Part shown: one piece after another, positions 53,964 to 63,251 of the stretch | Layout: every line of letters begins with the position of its first letter | Numbering within the stretch: position 1 is the first letter of the stretch | Origin: Verrucomicrobiota bacterium | Lineage (GTDB): Bacteria > Verrucomicrobiota > Verrucomicrobiia > Verrucomicrobiales > DEV007 | Assembly (NCBI GenBank): GCA_963205275.1 | Contig: CAUJIH010000020.1 | Coordinates: 62,001-126,000, forward strand | Length of the DNA: 64,000 nucleotides | Direction of reading: 5' to 3' | Notes under the pieces: model-generated | The model's database searches: none | Told to the model about the DNA's origin: nothing | What the model saw: the letters and a program-made list of their open reading frames with translations, nothing else | Translations under genes and position numbers: made by a program

Positions 53964-54242
53964 ATGAACAAGGGAGAACTCATCGACGCAGTTAAAGGAG
54001 CACTGGGCGAAGGTGCCACCAAGAAGCAAGCTGAAGACGCCGTGAAGGCAGTCCTCGACTCCATCGCCGCAGGGATCAAAAAGTCCGGCAGTGTTCAACT
54101 GATCGGATTCGGGTCCTTCGTGGTCCGGAAGCGCGCCGCTCGTACCGGTCGCAACCCCAAGACTGGCGAATCGATCAAGATCAAGGCATCCAAGACTGTT
54201 GGCTTCAAGCCTTCTTCGGCCATCAAGGCTGGTCTCAAGTGA
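53964..54242 (+). CDS. HU/IHF-family DNA-binding protein
   Basis: HU bends and compacts DNA as a dimer. The 92-residue protein (MNKGELIDAVKGAL start) has the helical dimerisation part and the beta-arm, with the prokaryotic histone-like signature in GFGSFVVRKRAARTGRNPKT and the end FKPSSAIKAGLK. Length and motifs are standard for HU. It is followed by a strong terminator. Confidence 0.96.
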   Translation: MNKGELIDAVKGALGEGATKKQAEDAVKAVLDSIAAGIKKSGSVQLIGFGSFVVRKRAARTGRNPKTGESIKIKASKTVGFKPSSAIKAGLK

Positions 54243-54280
54243 GATCCGAGAATTGATCAATCAATCATTACTCAAGCTTT

Positions 54281-54315
54281 AAAAAAGCGTGGCAGGTCCT
54301 CCTGCCGCGCTTTTT
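54281..54315 (+). terminator. Rho-independent terminator after HU
   Basis: The arms GCGTGGCAGG and CCTGCCGCGC pair (one G-U), closed by loop TCCT, preceded by six As and followed by TTTTT. Because of the flanking As it may also work on the opposite strand for the YkgJ-type gene, whose stop touches it. Confidence 0.9.
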
Positions 54316-54680
54316 CATTTTTCGGAATTCTGCTGCGACTTGACCTCAGTCACCTCCTTCAGAGAGTCCTTCGGCACCGGAATCGCCTCGCACACATTCC
54401 GCCAGCCTGGAAAGTTCCAGCCGTTGGGGAAGTTCTTGCATTGTTCTGGCTTTACGGGATGAATCCGACATTCATTGCCCTCTAGGAAAATACATTCGTG
54501 ATTCGGTCGCGAGATCAGGGTCAGCCCGGCCCGATTCCGACGGAGCTCAGTGTATTGGTCGATCATTTCCTGCTCGCTGATCCCGAGATAGGCAGCGATC
54601 TGCGCGATCTCTTCTTCTGACACAGGAACCTCGCCCGGCCAGCGACAGCAGTTCCCGCAGCGTTGGCACACGTAGTGCAT
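54315..54680 (-). CDS. YkgJ-family cysteine-cluster protein
   Basis: The 121-residue protein has the cysteine cluster CQRCGNCCRWPGEVPVS and later CIFLEGNECRIHPVKPEQCK, the arrangement of the CxxCxxCC zinc or iron-binding YkgJ family, whose function is unknown. The ATG at 54680 (MHYVCQRCGNCC) is chosen because a GGAGG lies five bases upstream, one of the few clear ribosome binding sites here. In-frame ATGs at 54692 and 54710 are alternatives, and the frame extends to 54917 without homology. Confidence 0.85.
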   Translation of the reverse strand: MHYVCQRCGNCCRWPGEVPVSEEEIAQIAAYLGISEQEMIDQYTELRRNRAGLTLISRPNHECIFLEGNECRIHPVKPEQCKNFPNGWNFPGWRNVCEAIPVPKDSLKEVTEVKSQQNSEK

Positions 54681-54775
54681 ACCCTCCTCCATGTCGTACA
54701 CAGTGTTCATCCGATAATAGGAATGGGAGCAAATTCCCAAATTTTTCCTGAGCGAGCACTCATCGGGCTGACTGC

Positions 54776-55657
54776 TCAGTGAGTCAATGCGTAGAAGACG
54801 ATATTGATTCCGAGAGGATAAGCGTACTTTTCCGAAAATTCCTTGAAATACCAAGGATCGGTTCCTTCCTCCTCCCATCCATCTCCCAAATCGGTGTTGA
54901 AACAGATGATCATGCACATGCGACCCTGGTCATCGTGATAGGCGCGATAATGTGGAGTCTCTGATCCCGGTTTGTTCCACTCATAGGTAATCCCTTCCTT
55001 CCGTCCCATCAGGGCCATCCCCACAGCGGGGATTTGTGGCTTCATATCCAGATCGAAGACGATGTGAAAGATCGGATGATTCAGCTCGAGCTCCACCCAT
55101 TCGCGATCAGGGAAAATCTGACGCAGCGCTCGCTCGAAGTTCTTCCACTCGTAAAAACCCCAGAAGTCATCTACCATGATGAATCCACCGTTCAGCATGT
55201 AGTCGCGCAGTACTTTTGCATCCTCGTCCGACAGCCAGATGTCCCCCACTTCGATCATGTAAACAAAAGGGTAATGACGGAGTTGCTCCGGATCGACATC
55301 GACGATTGCACCCTTCGGATTCACCTGTAGCGAAGTGATCTGTTGCAAGCGATAGGGAAAATTGAGATCGCTTTCCGGGTAGTCGATCAGCCACTTTGAC
55401 CGCCGTCCCATCCAAGTGCCTGAGTTGTAACGCAGGCGGGCAAAGGTGAAGACGTCATTGGGCAATTCAGCATCGACGTTCCAATTCGGGAATTCCTCAT
55501 ACCGCCCACCACGCCATTCCCGAGGATCTTGAGGAACTTCTCCGTCTTTGATCCCGAAATACGTCGGGCTGACCGTGACTGGCCTGTCCTGGGGATACAA
55601 GAGGCCAAAGGCGAGGCAAGCTGCCGTAAAAATGGCGAATCTCAGGATTCGGAGCAT
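54776..55657 (-). CDS. DUF4159 family exported protein
   Basis: The 293-residue protein begins with a signal-like helix (MLRILRFAIFTAACLAFG). The body contains FTFARLRYNSG, IDYPESDLNFPYRLQQITSL, YPFVYMIEVGDIWLSDEDAK, LNGGFIMVDDFWG and HPIFHIVFDLDMKPQIP, matching DUF4159, a domain with a glutamine-amidotransferase-like fold that is common in Planctomycetes and Verrucomicrobia. Function is unknown. The ATG at 55657 is chosen over 55789. Confidence 0.85.
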   Translation of the reverse strand: MLRILRFAIFTAACLAFGLLYPQDRPVTVSPTYFGIKDGEVPQDPREWRGGRYEEFPNWNVDAELPNDVFTFARLRYNSGTWMGRRSKWLIDYPESDLNFPYRLQQITSLQVNPKGAIVDVDPEQLRHYPFVYMIEVGDIWLSDEDAKVLRDYMLNGGFIMVDDFWGFYEWKNFERALRQIFPDREWVELELNHPIFHIVFDLDMKPQIPAVGMALMGRKEGITYEWNKPGSETPHYRAYHDDQGRMCMIICFNTDLGDGWEEEGTDPWYFKEFSEKYAYPLGINIVFYALTH

Positions 55658-55906
55658 GTGATGAGAGTAGCAGTTTTCCGCTAATGCCCATAGGAAAAAA
55701 TCTCGAGCTTTTGATTGCGTCGGGAGGGGTGGGGGACTTCCAATAAAGTTTTGTCGGAGATTTTTAAATTGGAAGAGATTAGCGCACAAGTAATAGTAGT
55801 CGTTTTAATCAAATCTACAGAATGTAATCTCAATCAATCGACTGCATCAAATTCACGACAATCTCTCGTCATTGCGCCTTTCTATCTTCAGACGTACAGT
55901 CGTTGC

Positions 55907-56320
55907 ATGACATTCCCTTGTAGCCCGATTCTCGAAATCGACGGTATTCCGTATTTCCGTCGCCTTTGTGATAAAATTCGCCTTCATGCCGCTGGTGAGT
56001 TACCGGAAGATTACCACGCCAATCTAGGCAAGGGCTTTGATCTCTCCACCTGCCGCTTTCTCGGGATTGAATACGATCAACTCGTCGAGGTGGTTCGCTC
56101 CGGTGCCAGCGATGAGGAGGCCCTGAAGTGGGCGTGTGATCACGGCGTCCAACGTCCTGATTATGAGGTCGACTGGTGGCGACATGCGATGACCTCGCTC
56201 GGATTTCGGGACTCGCTGGCTCCGATTCTTACGAAACGCAAGCAGGAGAGTGGACTTGGTGACAGAGGCGACATTTTGACCTTCTTCGACTTCATCGAAG
56301 CCGACGAAGGTCGGATCTGA
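55907..56320 (+). CDS. DUF5069 family protein (short form)
   Basis: The 137-residue protein contains the DUF5069 pattern YFRRLCDKIRLHAAGELPED, then YHANLGKGFDLSTCRFLGI and GASDEEALKWACDHG. The N-terminus begins MTFPCSPILEIDG. The ORF continues upstream to 55715 without homology. Function is unknown. It is divergent in sequence from the longer DUF5069 gene at 9029-9565. Confidence 0.8.
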   Translation: MTFPCSPILEIDGIPYFRRLCDKIRLHAAGELPEDYHANLGKGFDLSTCRFLGIEYDQLVEVVRSGASDEEALKWACDHGVQRPDYEVDWWRHAMTSLGFRDSLAPILTKRKQESGLGDRGDILTFFDFIEADEGRI

Positions 56321-56424
56321 TGAACAATTTCTCTTGATAAAGCTTGAATCGACACCGCGAAAACGGTACGCTCCATTCGTCTTCATACAGTTTCTGTGTG
56401 ATTTATCTCAATTCATTCAATCTC

Positions 56425-56736
56425 ATGAAACTCGCTCTCTCTGTCCTAGTCCTCTCGCTCGCTCTCGTCATTCTTCCCGCCATTCAAGCTGCCGATGAGA
56501 AGGCTCCGTCCGCCGACGCATTCTCTCTGATCACCAGCACCCCGGAAGAGGGCTTTCAACTCGCGGTGAAGCTTGCACGCAAAACGGTCAAAACGATCCA
56601 GCCAGATGTCGAGGTTCTCCATGCGCAGCGCGATGCCTACTCCAAGGACGCAGGACTACTGATCGAGGCGTCCCAAGTGGTAGCGGTTCATTTTCAAACG
56701 ATCGCCCAAGCCAACGATTTCTGGCGCGGAAAGTAA
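56425..56736 (+). CDS. Small secreted hypothetical protein
   Basis: The 103-residue protein begins MKLALSVLVLSLALVILPAI, then QAADEKA, a clear signal peptide. The mature part is helical (EEGFQLAVKLARKTVKTIQP, GLLIEASQVVAVHFQTIAQA) and has no recognised family. The ATG at 56425 is chosen; an upstream start at 56344 gives unrelated residues. Confidence 0.6.
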   Translation: MKLALSVLVLSLALVILPAIQAADEKAPSADAFSLITSTPEEGFQLAVKLARKTVKTIQPDVEVLHAQRDAYSKDAGLLIEASQVVAVHFQTIAQANDFWRGK

Positions 56737-56811
56737 TCTTTTGATCAACCCTGACCGCCTTACCCCTAGGACTACGGAAGTCGCTCCAGTGGGCGAAGCC
56801 TCTGAACAGAT

Positions 56812-57387
56812 ATGGCAATCCTGAATCCGATGACCGAGGCAGAGTTGCGATCACTGGATCGCCCGGATCCTGCCCTGCTGCGGCTTTATTTGCTTCAGTC
56901 GCTGCTGACAGGACCCGCTTTCGTCATCATTCTACCAATTCTTCTCTTTCGTTATCACACGCTGCGATATCGATTCGATGAAGAGGGTATCCACATGAGC
57001 GTGGGCGTGCTCTTTCGTCGCGAGATGAATCTCTCCTACGCTCGGATTCAGGATCTCCATCTTCAGTCCGGCATTTTGCAGCGCTGGTTCGGCTTGGCGA
57101 ACATTTTGGTGCAAACTGCTTCAGGAAACGCAATGGCAGAAATGGTGATCGAAGGATTCCACGAATCTGAACGTATCCGCGATTACCTCTACAGTCGGAT
57201 GCGTGGTGCCACTGAAAAAGTAAAGGCGGAGGCAAACGTCGCACCGACGGCTGCTCTCGATTCATCTGCGTCGGTAGATTTATCGCAGAGCCAAGTCGTC
57301 GTTGCTCTGCTCCGAGAGATCCAGACGGAACTGCATGGGGTGAGAGAGCAACTAGAGGGCTTCCGCGACAGGGAAAGTCATGAGTGA
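56812..57387 (+). CDS. PH-domain (bPH2, YdbS-like) membrane protein, first copy
   Basis: The 191-residue protein has one or two membrane helices (LLQSLLTGPAFVIILPILLF) followed by a bPH2 domain: HTLRYRFDEEGIHMSVGVLF, NLSYARIQDLHLQSGILQRW and NILVQTASGNAMAEMVIEGF. The C-terminal tail is a charged helix. YdbS/YdbT-type proteins are of unknown function. It overlaps the next gene by eight bases and the two probably form a heteromeric pair. Confidence 0.85.
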   Translation: MAILNPMTEAELRSLDRPDPALLRLYLLQSLLTGPAFVIILPILLFRYHTLRYRFDEEGIHMSVGVLFRREMNLSYARIQDLHLQSGILQRWFGLANILVQTASGNAMAEMVIEGFHESERIRDYLYSRMRGATEKVKAEANVAPTAALDSSASVDLSQSQVVVALLREIQTELHGVREQLEGFRDRESHE

Positions 57388-58156
57388 TTTGCTCGTCAGA
57401 CTTCTGCGCCTCCCCGGAGCACCGGAGGCTCCTCCTGGAGACGAAGGGAGTGTTTTGTGCTTCCGTGCAGCGCCGAATTATCTGCACTATCTTCAGTTTA
57501 AGTGGTTCATTGGCGTTTTGATCAGCTTGTTCGGACTGGTGATCATGATTCTGTTTCTAGTCGGATCGCTCCCTCAGGATGAGAGTTATGCGACCTTAAT
57601 CACGAGTATCGGCACCGGACTATTTGTCCTGTTTATCCTCCAATCCGTCCTTCGACTCGCGCTGGTGAGATTGGATTATCACAACCGCTGGTATCTTGTC
57701 ACGGATCGCAGCCTGCGAGTTCGCGAAGGAATCCGTGAGGTCAAGGAGACGACCTTCACCTTTGCCAACATCCAGAATTTGACCGTCACTCAGGGCCCCA
57801 TCCAGCGAATGTTGAAAATCGCCGACCTGCGCGTTGAGACGGCGGGCGGCCGCAGTATCGATGGCCGGGTGACAGTGAATCTCGGCTCTCACATCGCATT
57901 TTTCCGAGGAATCGACAAGGTCGAGGAAATCCGCAAGCTCATCAACGACCGTATGGCCCACTTCCGCGATTCGGGCTTGGGTGATCCCGATGATATGGCC
58001 TCGCAGCAAAGAGCATCACTCCTGCCAGTCAGCTCCTCCTTTACGAACACTTTGATCGGGCGAGACGAGATTCAAGCCCTGCGTGGAGTTCTGGCTGAAG
58101 CGCGGGCATTACGAAAGAGCCTCGAAGATCGCGGGACTCATCGCCCGATCACCTGA
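57380..58156 (+). CDS. PH-domain (bPH2, YdbT-like) membrane protein, second copy
   Basis: The 258-residue protein has two membrane helices (IGVLISLFGLVIMILFLV, TGLFVLFILQSVLRLAL), then a bPH2 domain with DYHNRWYLVTDRSLRVREGI, TFANIQNLTVTQGPIQRML and LRVETAGG. The start ATG lies inside the end of the preceding gene, so translation is coupled. A helical tail (QALRGVLAEARALRKSLED) may mediate oligomerisation. Confidence 0.85.
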   Translation: MSDLLVRLLRLPGAPEAPPGDEGSVLCFRAAPNYLHYLQFKWFIGVLISLFGLVIMILFLVGSLPQDESYATLITSIGTGLFVLFILQSVLRLALVRLDYHNRWYLVTDRSLRVREGIREVKETTFTFANIQNLTVTQGPIQRMLKIADLRVETAGGRSIDGRVTVNLGSHIAFFRGIDKVEEIRKLINDRMAHFRDSGLGDPDDMASQQRASLLPVSSSFTNTLIGRDEIQALRGVLAEARALRKSLEDRGTHRPIT

Positions 58157-58257
58157 GAGTGTCATGCGTAAAGTTTGCAAAGGGCAAAGTTGATTTTTCT
58201 CCTCGCCTCGGCCATGCTGCCTATAGCTTATCGCCCTCACACGGGCCGCATCGAATC

Positions 58258-59736
58258 ATGTCAGAATCCGACGAAATTTCCTCCACAGAAGACCTAGGAA
58301 CCCTCCTGAAGGTCCGACGTGACAAATTGAACCAACTTCGCGAGGTCGGAGTCGATCCCTTCGGTAGCCGCTTCGAGACGACCCATGCACCGGGTGCTCT
58401 GCGCGAGAATTTTCAGGAAAGCATGACAGTACGGGTCGCAGGTCGTATCACCGCACTGCGCGACATGGGAAAAAGCCAGTTTCTCGATCTTTCCGACCTC
58501 AACGGACGCATTCAGGTGTTCGTCAACAAGAACGCTATCGGAGATGAAGCTTGGCAGATAATGAAGCTGCTGGATATCGGAGACTGGATCGGAGTGGCCG
58601 GTGAAACTTTCATCACGAAAACGGGAGAGCCTTCGGTGAAAGCAGCAGAGGTGACCGTGATCTCCAAGTCCTTGCGTCCCATGCCATCAAAGTGGCACGG
58701 AGTGGTCGATCCGCAGATCAAGTATCGCCAGCGCTATCTGGATCTGATCGGAAACGAGCGTTCACGCGAAATTTTTCGTAAACGCAGTCTCATGGTGGCG
58801 GAGATTCGGCGCTACCTGCAGGAGCGCGGATTTCTCGAAGTCGAGACACCGATGCTGCAGGACGTGCCAGGCGGAGCGGCCGCCCAGCCCTTCCAGACGC
58901 ATCACAATGCACTGGGAATGGACATGTATCTCCGTATCGCACCAGAGTTGTATCTGAAGCGTCTGCTCATCGGCGGCTTCGAGAAAGTGTTCGAACTCAA
59001 TCGCAGCTTCCGAAACGAAGGAGTCAGTCGCCGACACAATCCGGAGTTCACGATGCTGGAGGCTTACTGGGCCTACGCCGATTTCGAGAAAATGGCGGAC
59101 TTGGTGGAAGATCTGATTTGCCATCTCGCCGAAACATTTTGTGGAGGTCTTCAGATCGAGCATCGCAATTCGGAAGGGGACGTGACGAAAGTCATCGACC
59201 TCTCCCGTCCGTGGAGACGCGCTCCCTATCGTGAGTTGGTGGCAGATGTCGCGGGAAATGACTGGTGGGATCTCGATACGAAGGCGAAGCGGGAGAGATG
59301 TAATCAACTGGGAGTCGAAATCTCTCCCGAGATGGAAGATTACGAAATTTCGCAGCAAGTGTTCGAGAAGCTGGTGGAAGAGAAATCGATCAATCCGATT
59401 TTTGTGACACACGTCTCGAAGGAACTTGTCCCCCTAGCGAAAACGAATGTGAAGGACGGTAGCATCGTCGATGTCTATGAACTCATCATCAACGGAGCGG
59501 AGATCTCTCCCGGCTATTCTGAATTGAACGATCCCGACGTGCAGCGCAAGCGACTGGAAGAGCAGGCAGGAGAGGAGATTCAGAAAATCGACGAGGATTT
59601 CCTGTTGGCGTTGGAATACGGAATGCCCTCAGCCGGCGGCATCGGCATCGGAATCGACCGACTCGCCATGATGCTCCTAGGCGCGGAATCGATTCGCGAC
59701 GTGATCTTGTTCCCGCAACTGAAGAGAAAAGAGTGA
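58258..59736 (+). CDS. lysS: Lysyl-tRNA synthetase, class II
   Basis: LysS charges tRNA-Lys. The 492-residue protein has an OB-fold (VRVAGRITALRDMGKSQFLD) and the class II catalytic core: motif 1 GFLEVETPML, motif 2 FRNEGVSRRHNPEFTMLE, and motif 3 GIGIGIDRLAMMLLG followed by SIRDVILFPQLK. The ATG at 58258 (MSESDEISSTED) fits the family; an upstream start at 58159 adds 33 unrelated residues. It lies about 100 bases after the bPH2 pair. Confidence 0.96.
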   Translation: MSESDEISSTEDLGTLLKVRRDKLNQLREVGVDPFGSRFETTHAPGALRENFQESMTVRVAGRITALRDMGKSQFLDLSDLNGRIQVFVNKNAIGDEAWQIMKLLDIGDWIGVAGETFITKTGEPSVKAAEVTVISKSLRPMPSKWHGVVDPQIKYRQRYLDLIGNERSREIFRKRSLMVAEIRRYLQERGFLEVETPMLQDVPGGAAAQPFQTHHNALGMDMYLRIAPELYLKRLLIGGFEKVFELNRSFRNEGVSRRHNPEFTMLEAYWAYADFEKMADLVEDLICHLAETFCGGLQIEHRNSEGDVTKVIDLSRPWRRAPYRELVADVAGNDWWDLDTKAKRERCNQLGVEISPEMEDYEISQQVFEKLVEEKSINPIFVTHVSKELVPLAKTNVKDGSIVDVYELIINGAEISPGYSELNDPDVQRKRLEEQAGEEIQKIDEDFLLALEYGMPSAGGIGIGIDRLAMMLLGAESIRDVILFPQLKRKE

Positions 59737-59777
59737 GCGTGGGCTTGAATTGATCATAGGATTCGCCCACCTACCCC

Positions 59778-60296
59778 TCACTCGCGCTTCATCACAAAAG
59801 TCTGTGCTCGCCAAGGGCCGAGGGTGATCGTTTTGCCATCGGGAAGAGTCGCACTCTGCTCAGAGCTTTCGTCATGATTGATCAAGATGACGAGACGATT
59901 GCCGGAATCATCGTGCCAAGCTCCCGCTTCGATGTAAGGATTGCCGGTATCGATATCTTTCCGACAGCCGAGACCTGTCAGTGTGTCGGACCACCAAGCA
60001 TAAAGCGACGGGATGGTCAGGTTGTTGGCAATCAGGCCGATATCGAAGGCGAGCGTGATCGCACGACCCTTGCCGCAGCGATGTTCAAAGACAGCCGGTG
60101 AGCCATCTTCGAAGCTTGCGATCACTTTCGATTCTGGGAGCAAAGTCAAATCCGTAGCGGAACTGTCCTGAGCAACCCAGCGCTTCTCGGTGACGAGTGC
60201 GTTAAAGTCGTGCAGGGAGATCTGCTTTTTTGAGTCCGTTATCATCTGCTCGCCGGCGACCAGAGTTCCTCCTCCCGAGCGAATGCCGAACCCCAA
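59778..60296 (-). pseudogene. Fragment of a GH42-like beta-galactosidase C-terminus
   Basis: The frame (about 172 codons, opening just after a TGA at 60303-60305) encodes FEDGSPAVFEHRCGKGRAIT and GNRLVILINHDES with TITLGPWRAQTFVMK. This pattern matches the trimerisation and C-terminal Greek-key parts of family-42-type glycosidases, without the catalytic barrel. It begins with SGGGTLVAGEQ, the middle of that domain, and no suitable start exists upstream before the OmpA gene. It is therefore read as a remnant, though a short independent protein from ATG 60245 cannot be excluded. Confidence 0.55.
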
Positions 60297-60350
60297 GACG
60301 GATCACGGCATGGTTGCGGAAGTCTGTGGGGATGTAACTCCAGCATTCTT

Positions 60351-61382
60351 TCACCGTTTCCCACCTGCCATATCCACTAACTCGACACGGCGATTCTTCG
60401 CCTTACCGTCTTCTGTTCTGTTAGTAGCGACGGGAGAGGAGAAGGAAACGCCCACCGGGAAGAGTCGCTGTGTCGAAATGCCTTGGGCAGCGAGATTCGC
60501 AACCACACTCTCCGCACGCCTTTGAGAAAGGGTGCGATTGTAGTCGAAGCCACCTGTAGCATCCGTGTGACCGACGACGAGGATGCTGAGATCGGGCTTC
60601 TCGTTCAGCAGGCGAACGACCTCGGCCAAGGTAGGTTCGCTGTCCGGACGAATGGCGGCGCTATCGAAATCAAAGAGGATTCCGTAGAGAGCGACGCGCC
60701 CATTCAGAGAGATTTCGTTCGCCATCTCCTCGCTCTTCACCAACTCCATCCGCTGCTCGCGCGATTTCACCTCGCACACATCGAGTCGGATGAGAGTGGT
60801 TTCGACCGGAATTTCTAGCCATTTCCCGACCGTGTTCGGAGTGATATAAACGCTCGCGTACAGCTCGCCATTCTCTCCGGACTTTTTGGCAGCGATGTAG
60901 GCGGCCCGCTTTTCATCCGTATGCTGCAGAGGCCATTGTGCCTTCTCCTCCGGGGTGCCATAAGCCCCGTTCATGTTCAGAATTTCCTTGGCAATCTGAT
61001 TGTTGTAGCCGGGAGTTTCCACATCCCCTCCTTCGCCACTGAACAGAATTTCAAATCCTGCTTCCTTCAGTTCCTGCTCGTAATTTCGAAACACCTCGAG
61101 AGAACTCATCTTTTCCGGAGCTCGATAGTAATTCGTGAACAACTTCCCTTCGACTGTCGCGCTCTCATAGGGCTTCACTTTTCCCTCCGCTCCGCTCCAT
61201 TCGATTTTACTGAGCGCGATTTTCAGCCTGTCGAAGTCTGTCGTTTTGCTGAAATAGATCTCTGAACCAGCAATGCGTTTGATCAGTGGATAATCCGCCG
61301 AACCGGGAACGTCGTCCGAACGGAGGGAGCCGATCAGAAGAGAAGTAGTGAGGAAAAAAATGGAGAAAAAGCGGAGTTTCAT
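60351..61382 (-). CDS. OmpA-family outer-membrane protein (DUF4892-like N-terminus)
   Basis: The 343-residue protein has a signal peptide (MKLRFFSIFFLTTSLLIG). The N-terminal part (GSADYPLIKRIAGSEIYFS, LEVFRNYEQELKEAGFEILF) resembles DUF4892. A C-terminal OmpA peptidoglycan-binding domain follows: GILFDFDSAAIRPDSEPTLA, SILVVGHTDATGGFDYNRTL, SQRRAESVVANLAAQGI and NRRVELV. It probably tethers the outer membrane to peptidoglycan. DUF4892-OmpA fusions are known in Gram-negatives. Confidence 0.88.
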   Translation of the reverse strand: MKLRFFSIFFLTTSLLIGSLRSDDVPGSADYPLIKRIAGSEIYFSKTTDFDRLKIALSKIEWSGAEGKVKPYESATVEGKLFTNYYRAPEKMSSLEVFRNYEQELKEAGFEILFSGEGGDVETPGYNNQIAKEILNMNGAYGTPEEKAQWPLQHTDEKRAAYIAAKKSGENGELYASVYITPNTVGKWLEIPVETTLIRLDVCEVKSREQRMELVKSEEMANEISLNGRVALYGILFDFDSAAIRPDSEPTLAEVVRLLNEKPDLSILVVGHTDATGGFDYNRTLSQRRAESVVANLAAQGISTQRLFPVGVSFSSPVATNRTEDGKAKNRRVELVDMAGGKR

Positions 61383-61550
61383 AATGCTGCGAATTTTCCC
61401 AAATTCTTGTTTATCTCGTCAAGAATTTTTAATCGGAAGACTCACTGATCGATGAGCGATTTTTAGGAAGATCGGCTCTGTGCTTGCCTAAGCGATCAGC
61501 TTGCTTCAGCTTTACCCCGAATCGATGCCTCCTAGGACATCCCCAACGTG

Positions 61551-62324
61551 ATGAAACGGCTCTCTTTACTTTCTGAGATTTTATTCCTTCTGCCCGCACT
61601 GCTTCTTTTAGCATCCTGCGATCCGACAGAGAATTCCAGCAACGAAAAAGGAGCACCTTCCCCATCTTCACCCACCGTGGCTAGCAACTCAGCCGATCCA
61701 TTTGCGAATACTGATTTATTCAAAGACGAAGCCCAAAAGTCGCCCTCAGCCATGCCGCTGTCTCCATCTCCCGAGGGACCCAACTCCGCTGAAAAAATCG
61801 ATCCATTCGGAGATCGCGAAAGAATGGCCGCCGCAGCTGCGACGCCTGAAGAATCGAACGCAACATCGCCAGCCGAGCCACCGACGTCTCCCGGCTCCCC
61901 CACAGCCGTTCCGAATCAGCAAAAATCTGCCCTTCCAGAACTCTACGTCACGATTGACGGCGGGAATCTGATTGTCACTGGAGCGATCGGCAGCCGAATC
62001 CAACACGAACGCATCTTAGAAACTTTGGCAAAAGAATTTCCCGACCTGAAACTGGATGCGCAATTCGAACTAGACTATGACCGATCTCAGGTGAACTGGG
62101 GTGGGCGAGTCGCTTATCCCTTCCTCGTCGATTTTCTCAAAGCGGTAGATTCTCCATCGGTGACTTATGAAGAAGGAGTCGTCACTTTGAGAGGTAGAGT
62201 GAAGCCTGGCTATAGCCTGCAAGCCGTGACCGAGGGAGCCATCGACACGTTTTCCGATTCCAACACTCGCGATCTGATCAATCACCTACGAGATTCGAAA
62301 GGAAACACTGCAGAGAAGCGATAA
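61551..62324 (+). CDS. Lipoprotein with BON-like C-terminal repeats
   Basis: The 257-residue protein begins MKRLSLLSEILFLLPALLLL, then ASC, a lipobox (LASC). A long Ser/Pro/Ala-rich linker follows, and the C-terminal 130 residues contain LYVTIDGGNLIVTGAIGSRI and GVVTLRGRVKPGYSLQAVTE, two short beta-strand units like those in BON-domain proteins. It is probably outer- or inner-membrane-anchored, of unknown function. A GTG at 61548 lies one codon upstream of the chosen ATG. It is divergent from the OmpA-family gene, and the terpene-cyclase-like gene follows by 39 bases. Confidence 0.75.
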   Translation: MKRLSLLSEILFLLPALLLLASCDPTENSSNEKGAPSPSSPTVASNSADPFANTDLFKDEAQKSPSAMPLSPSPEGPNSAEKIDPFGDRERMAAAAATPEESNATSPAEPPTSPGSPTAVPNQQKSALPELYVTIDGGNLIVTGAIGSRIQHERILETLAKEFPDLKLDAQFELDYDRSQVNWGGRVAYPFLVDFLKAVDSPSVTYEEGVVTLRGRVKPGYSLQAVTEGAIDTFSDSNTRDLINHLRDSKGNTAEKR

Positions 62325-62363
62325 GAGTGCCGTATTTTTCTGATCAAAGAAGTTCCCCGTTCC

Positions 62364-63251
62364 ATGTCCCTCCGACTCCAGATGCTGCAAGTGGCGCGAC
62401 TTTCGCGTCAGGTTCTCGGCGACGACGCCAGCTCTCTGGTGGAACGCTATGTGCATTCGCAACAAAATTCAGACGGTGGGTTTCGTGATCGCGCAGGCGT
62501 ATCGGACCTCTACTACACTAGCTTCGCCATCGACGTCTTGACAGCCCTGCAGACGGGCTTGCCAGAAGCAACACTCACGGAATTTCTCACCGTTCAATAT
62601 GAGCAGCTAGACGATCTAGACTTCGTGCATCTCTGCTGCTTGGCCCGCGCTTTTTCCGCTCTTGAAAAAAAGCCTCCATCGGAGGTGATCGCAGCGATTC
62701 AGGGAAAAGTCGAGTCGTACCGCTCTGCTGATGGTGGATACAATACGGAGAGGAACTCCGCAGGCGGTTCTGCCTACGCCTGCTTTCTCGCACTGGGAGT
62801 CTACGCCGATCACGGACAGTCTCTGCCCGATCCTGTCGGTGTGGTCCGCTGCTTGCGCAGTCTCCGAGTCCGAGACGAGGCCTGGGCGAACGATGCGATG
62901 CTCCCGGTCCCGAATATCCCGGCCACCGCCGCCGCCGTGACTCTGTCGCGTCATCTCGGACTACCGATTCCCTCGGGAGTCGGTGAGTGGATCCTCAGTT
63001 CGCTGCATCCGAGCGGTGGTTTCAGTCCTTTCCCCGGGGCCCCCATTCCCGATCTTCTCTCGACGGCAGTGGCACTCCACGCATTGGACGGGCTGCGGAC
63101 GGACTACTCACGGCACAAGGAATCTCTGCTGGACTTCATCGATACCCTGTGGACAGCAGAAGGTGGCTTTTACGGCACCTGGGATGATGATGTATTCGAT
63201 CTGGAATACACCTATTACGGACTGCTGGCTCTGGGGCATCTTTCGCTATGA
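62364..63251 (+). CDS. Prenyltransferase/terpene-cyclase-like (alpha/alpha barrel) protein
   Basis: The 295-residue protein consists of helical repeats with QW-type Gly-rich turns: HSQQNSDGGFRDRAG, SADGGYNTERNSAGGSAY, LHPSGGFSPFPGAPI and TAEGGFYGTWDDD. This is the alpha/alpha-barrel superfamily that includes squalene cyclases and protein prenyltransferase beta subunits. The DxC zinc motif of protein prenyltransferases is not seen, and no DxDD cyclase motif is evident, so the role is uncertain. Its stop overlaps the start of the next, related gene. Confidence 0.75.
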   Translation: MSLRLQMLQVARLSRQVLGDDASSLVERYVHSQQNSDGGFRDRAGVSDLYYTSFAIDVLTALQTGLPEATLTEFLTVQYEQLDDLDFVHLCCLARAFSALEKKPPSEVIAAIQGKVESYRSADGGYNTERNSAGGSAYACFLALGVYADHGQSLPDPVGVVRCLRSLRVRDEAWANDAMLPVPNIPATAAAVTLSRHLGLPIPSGVGEWILSSLHPSGGFSPFPGAPIPDLLSTAVALHALDGLRTDYSRHKESLLDFIDTLWTAEGGFYGTWDDDVFDLEYTYYGLLALGHLSL

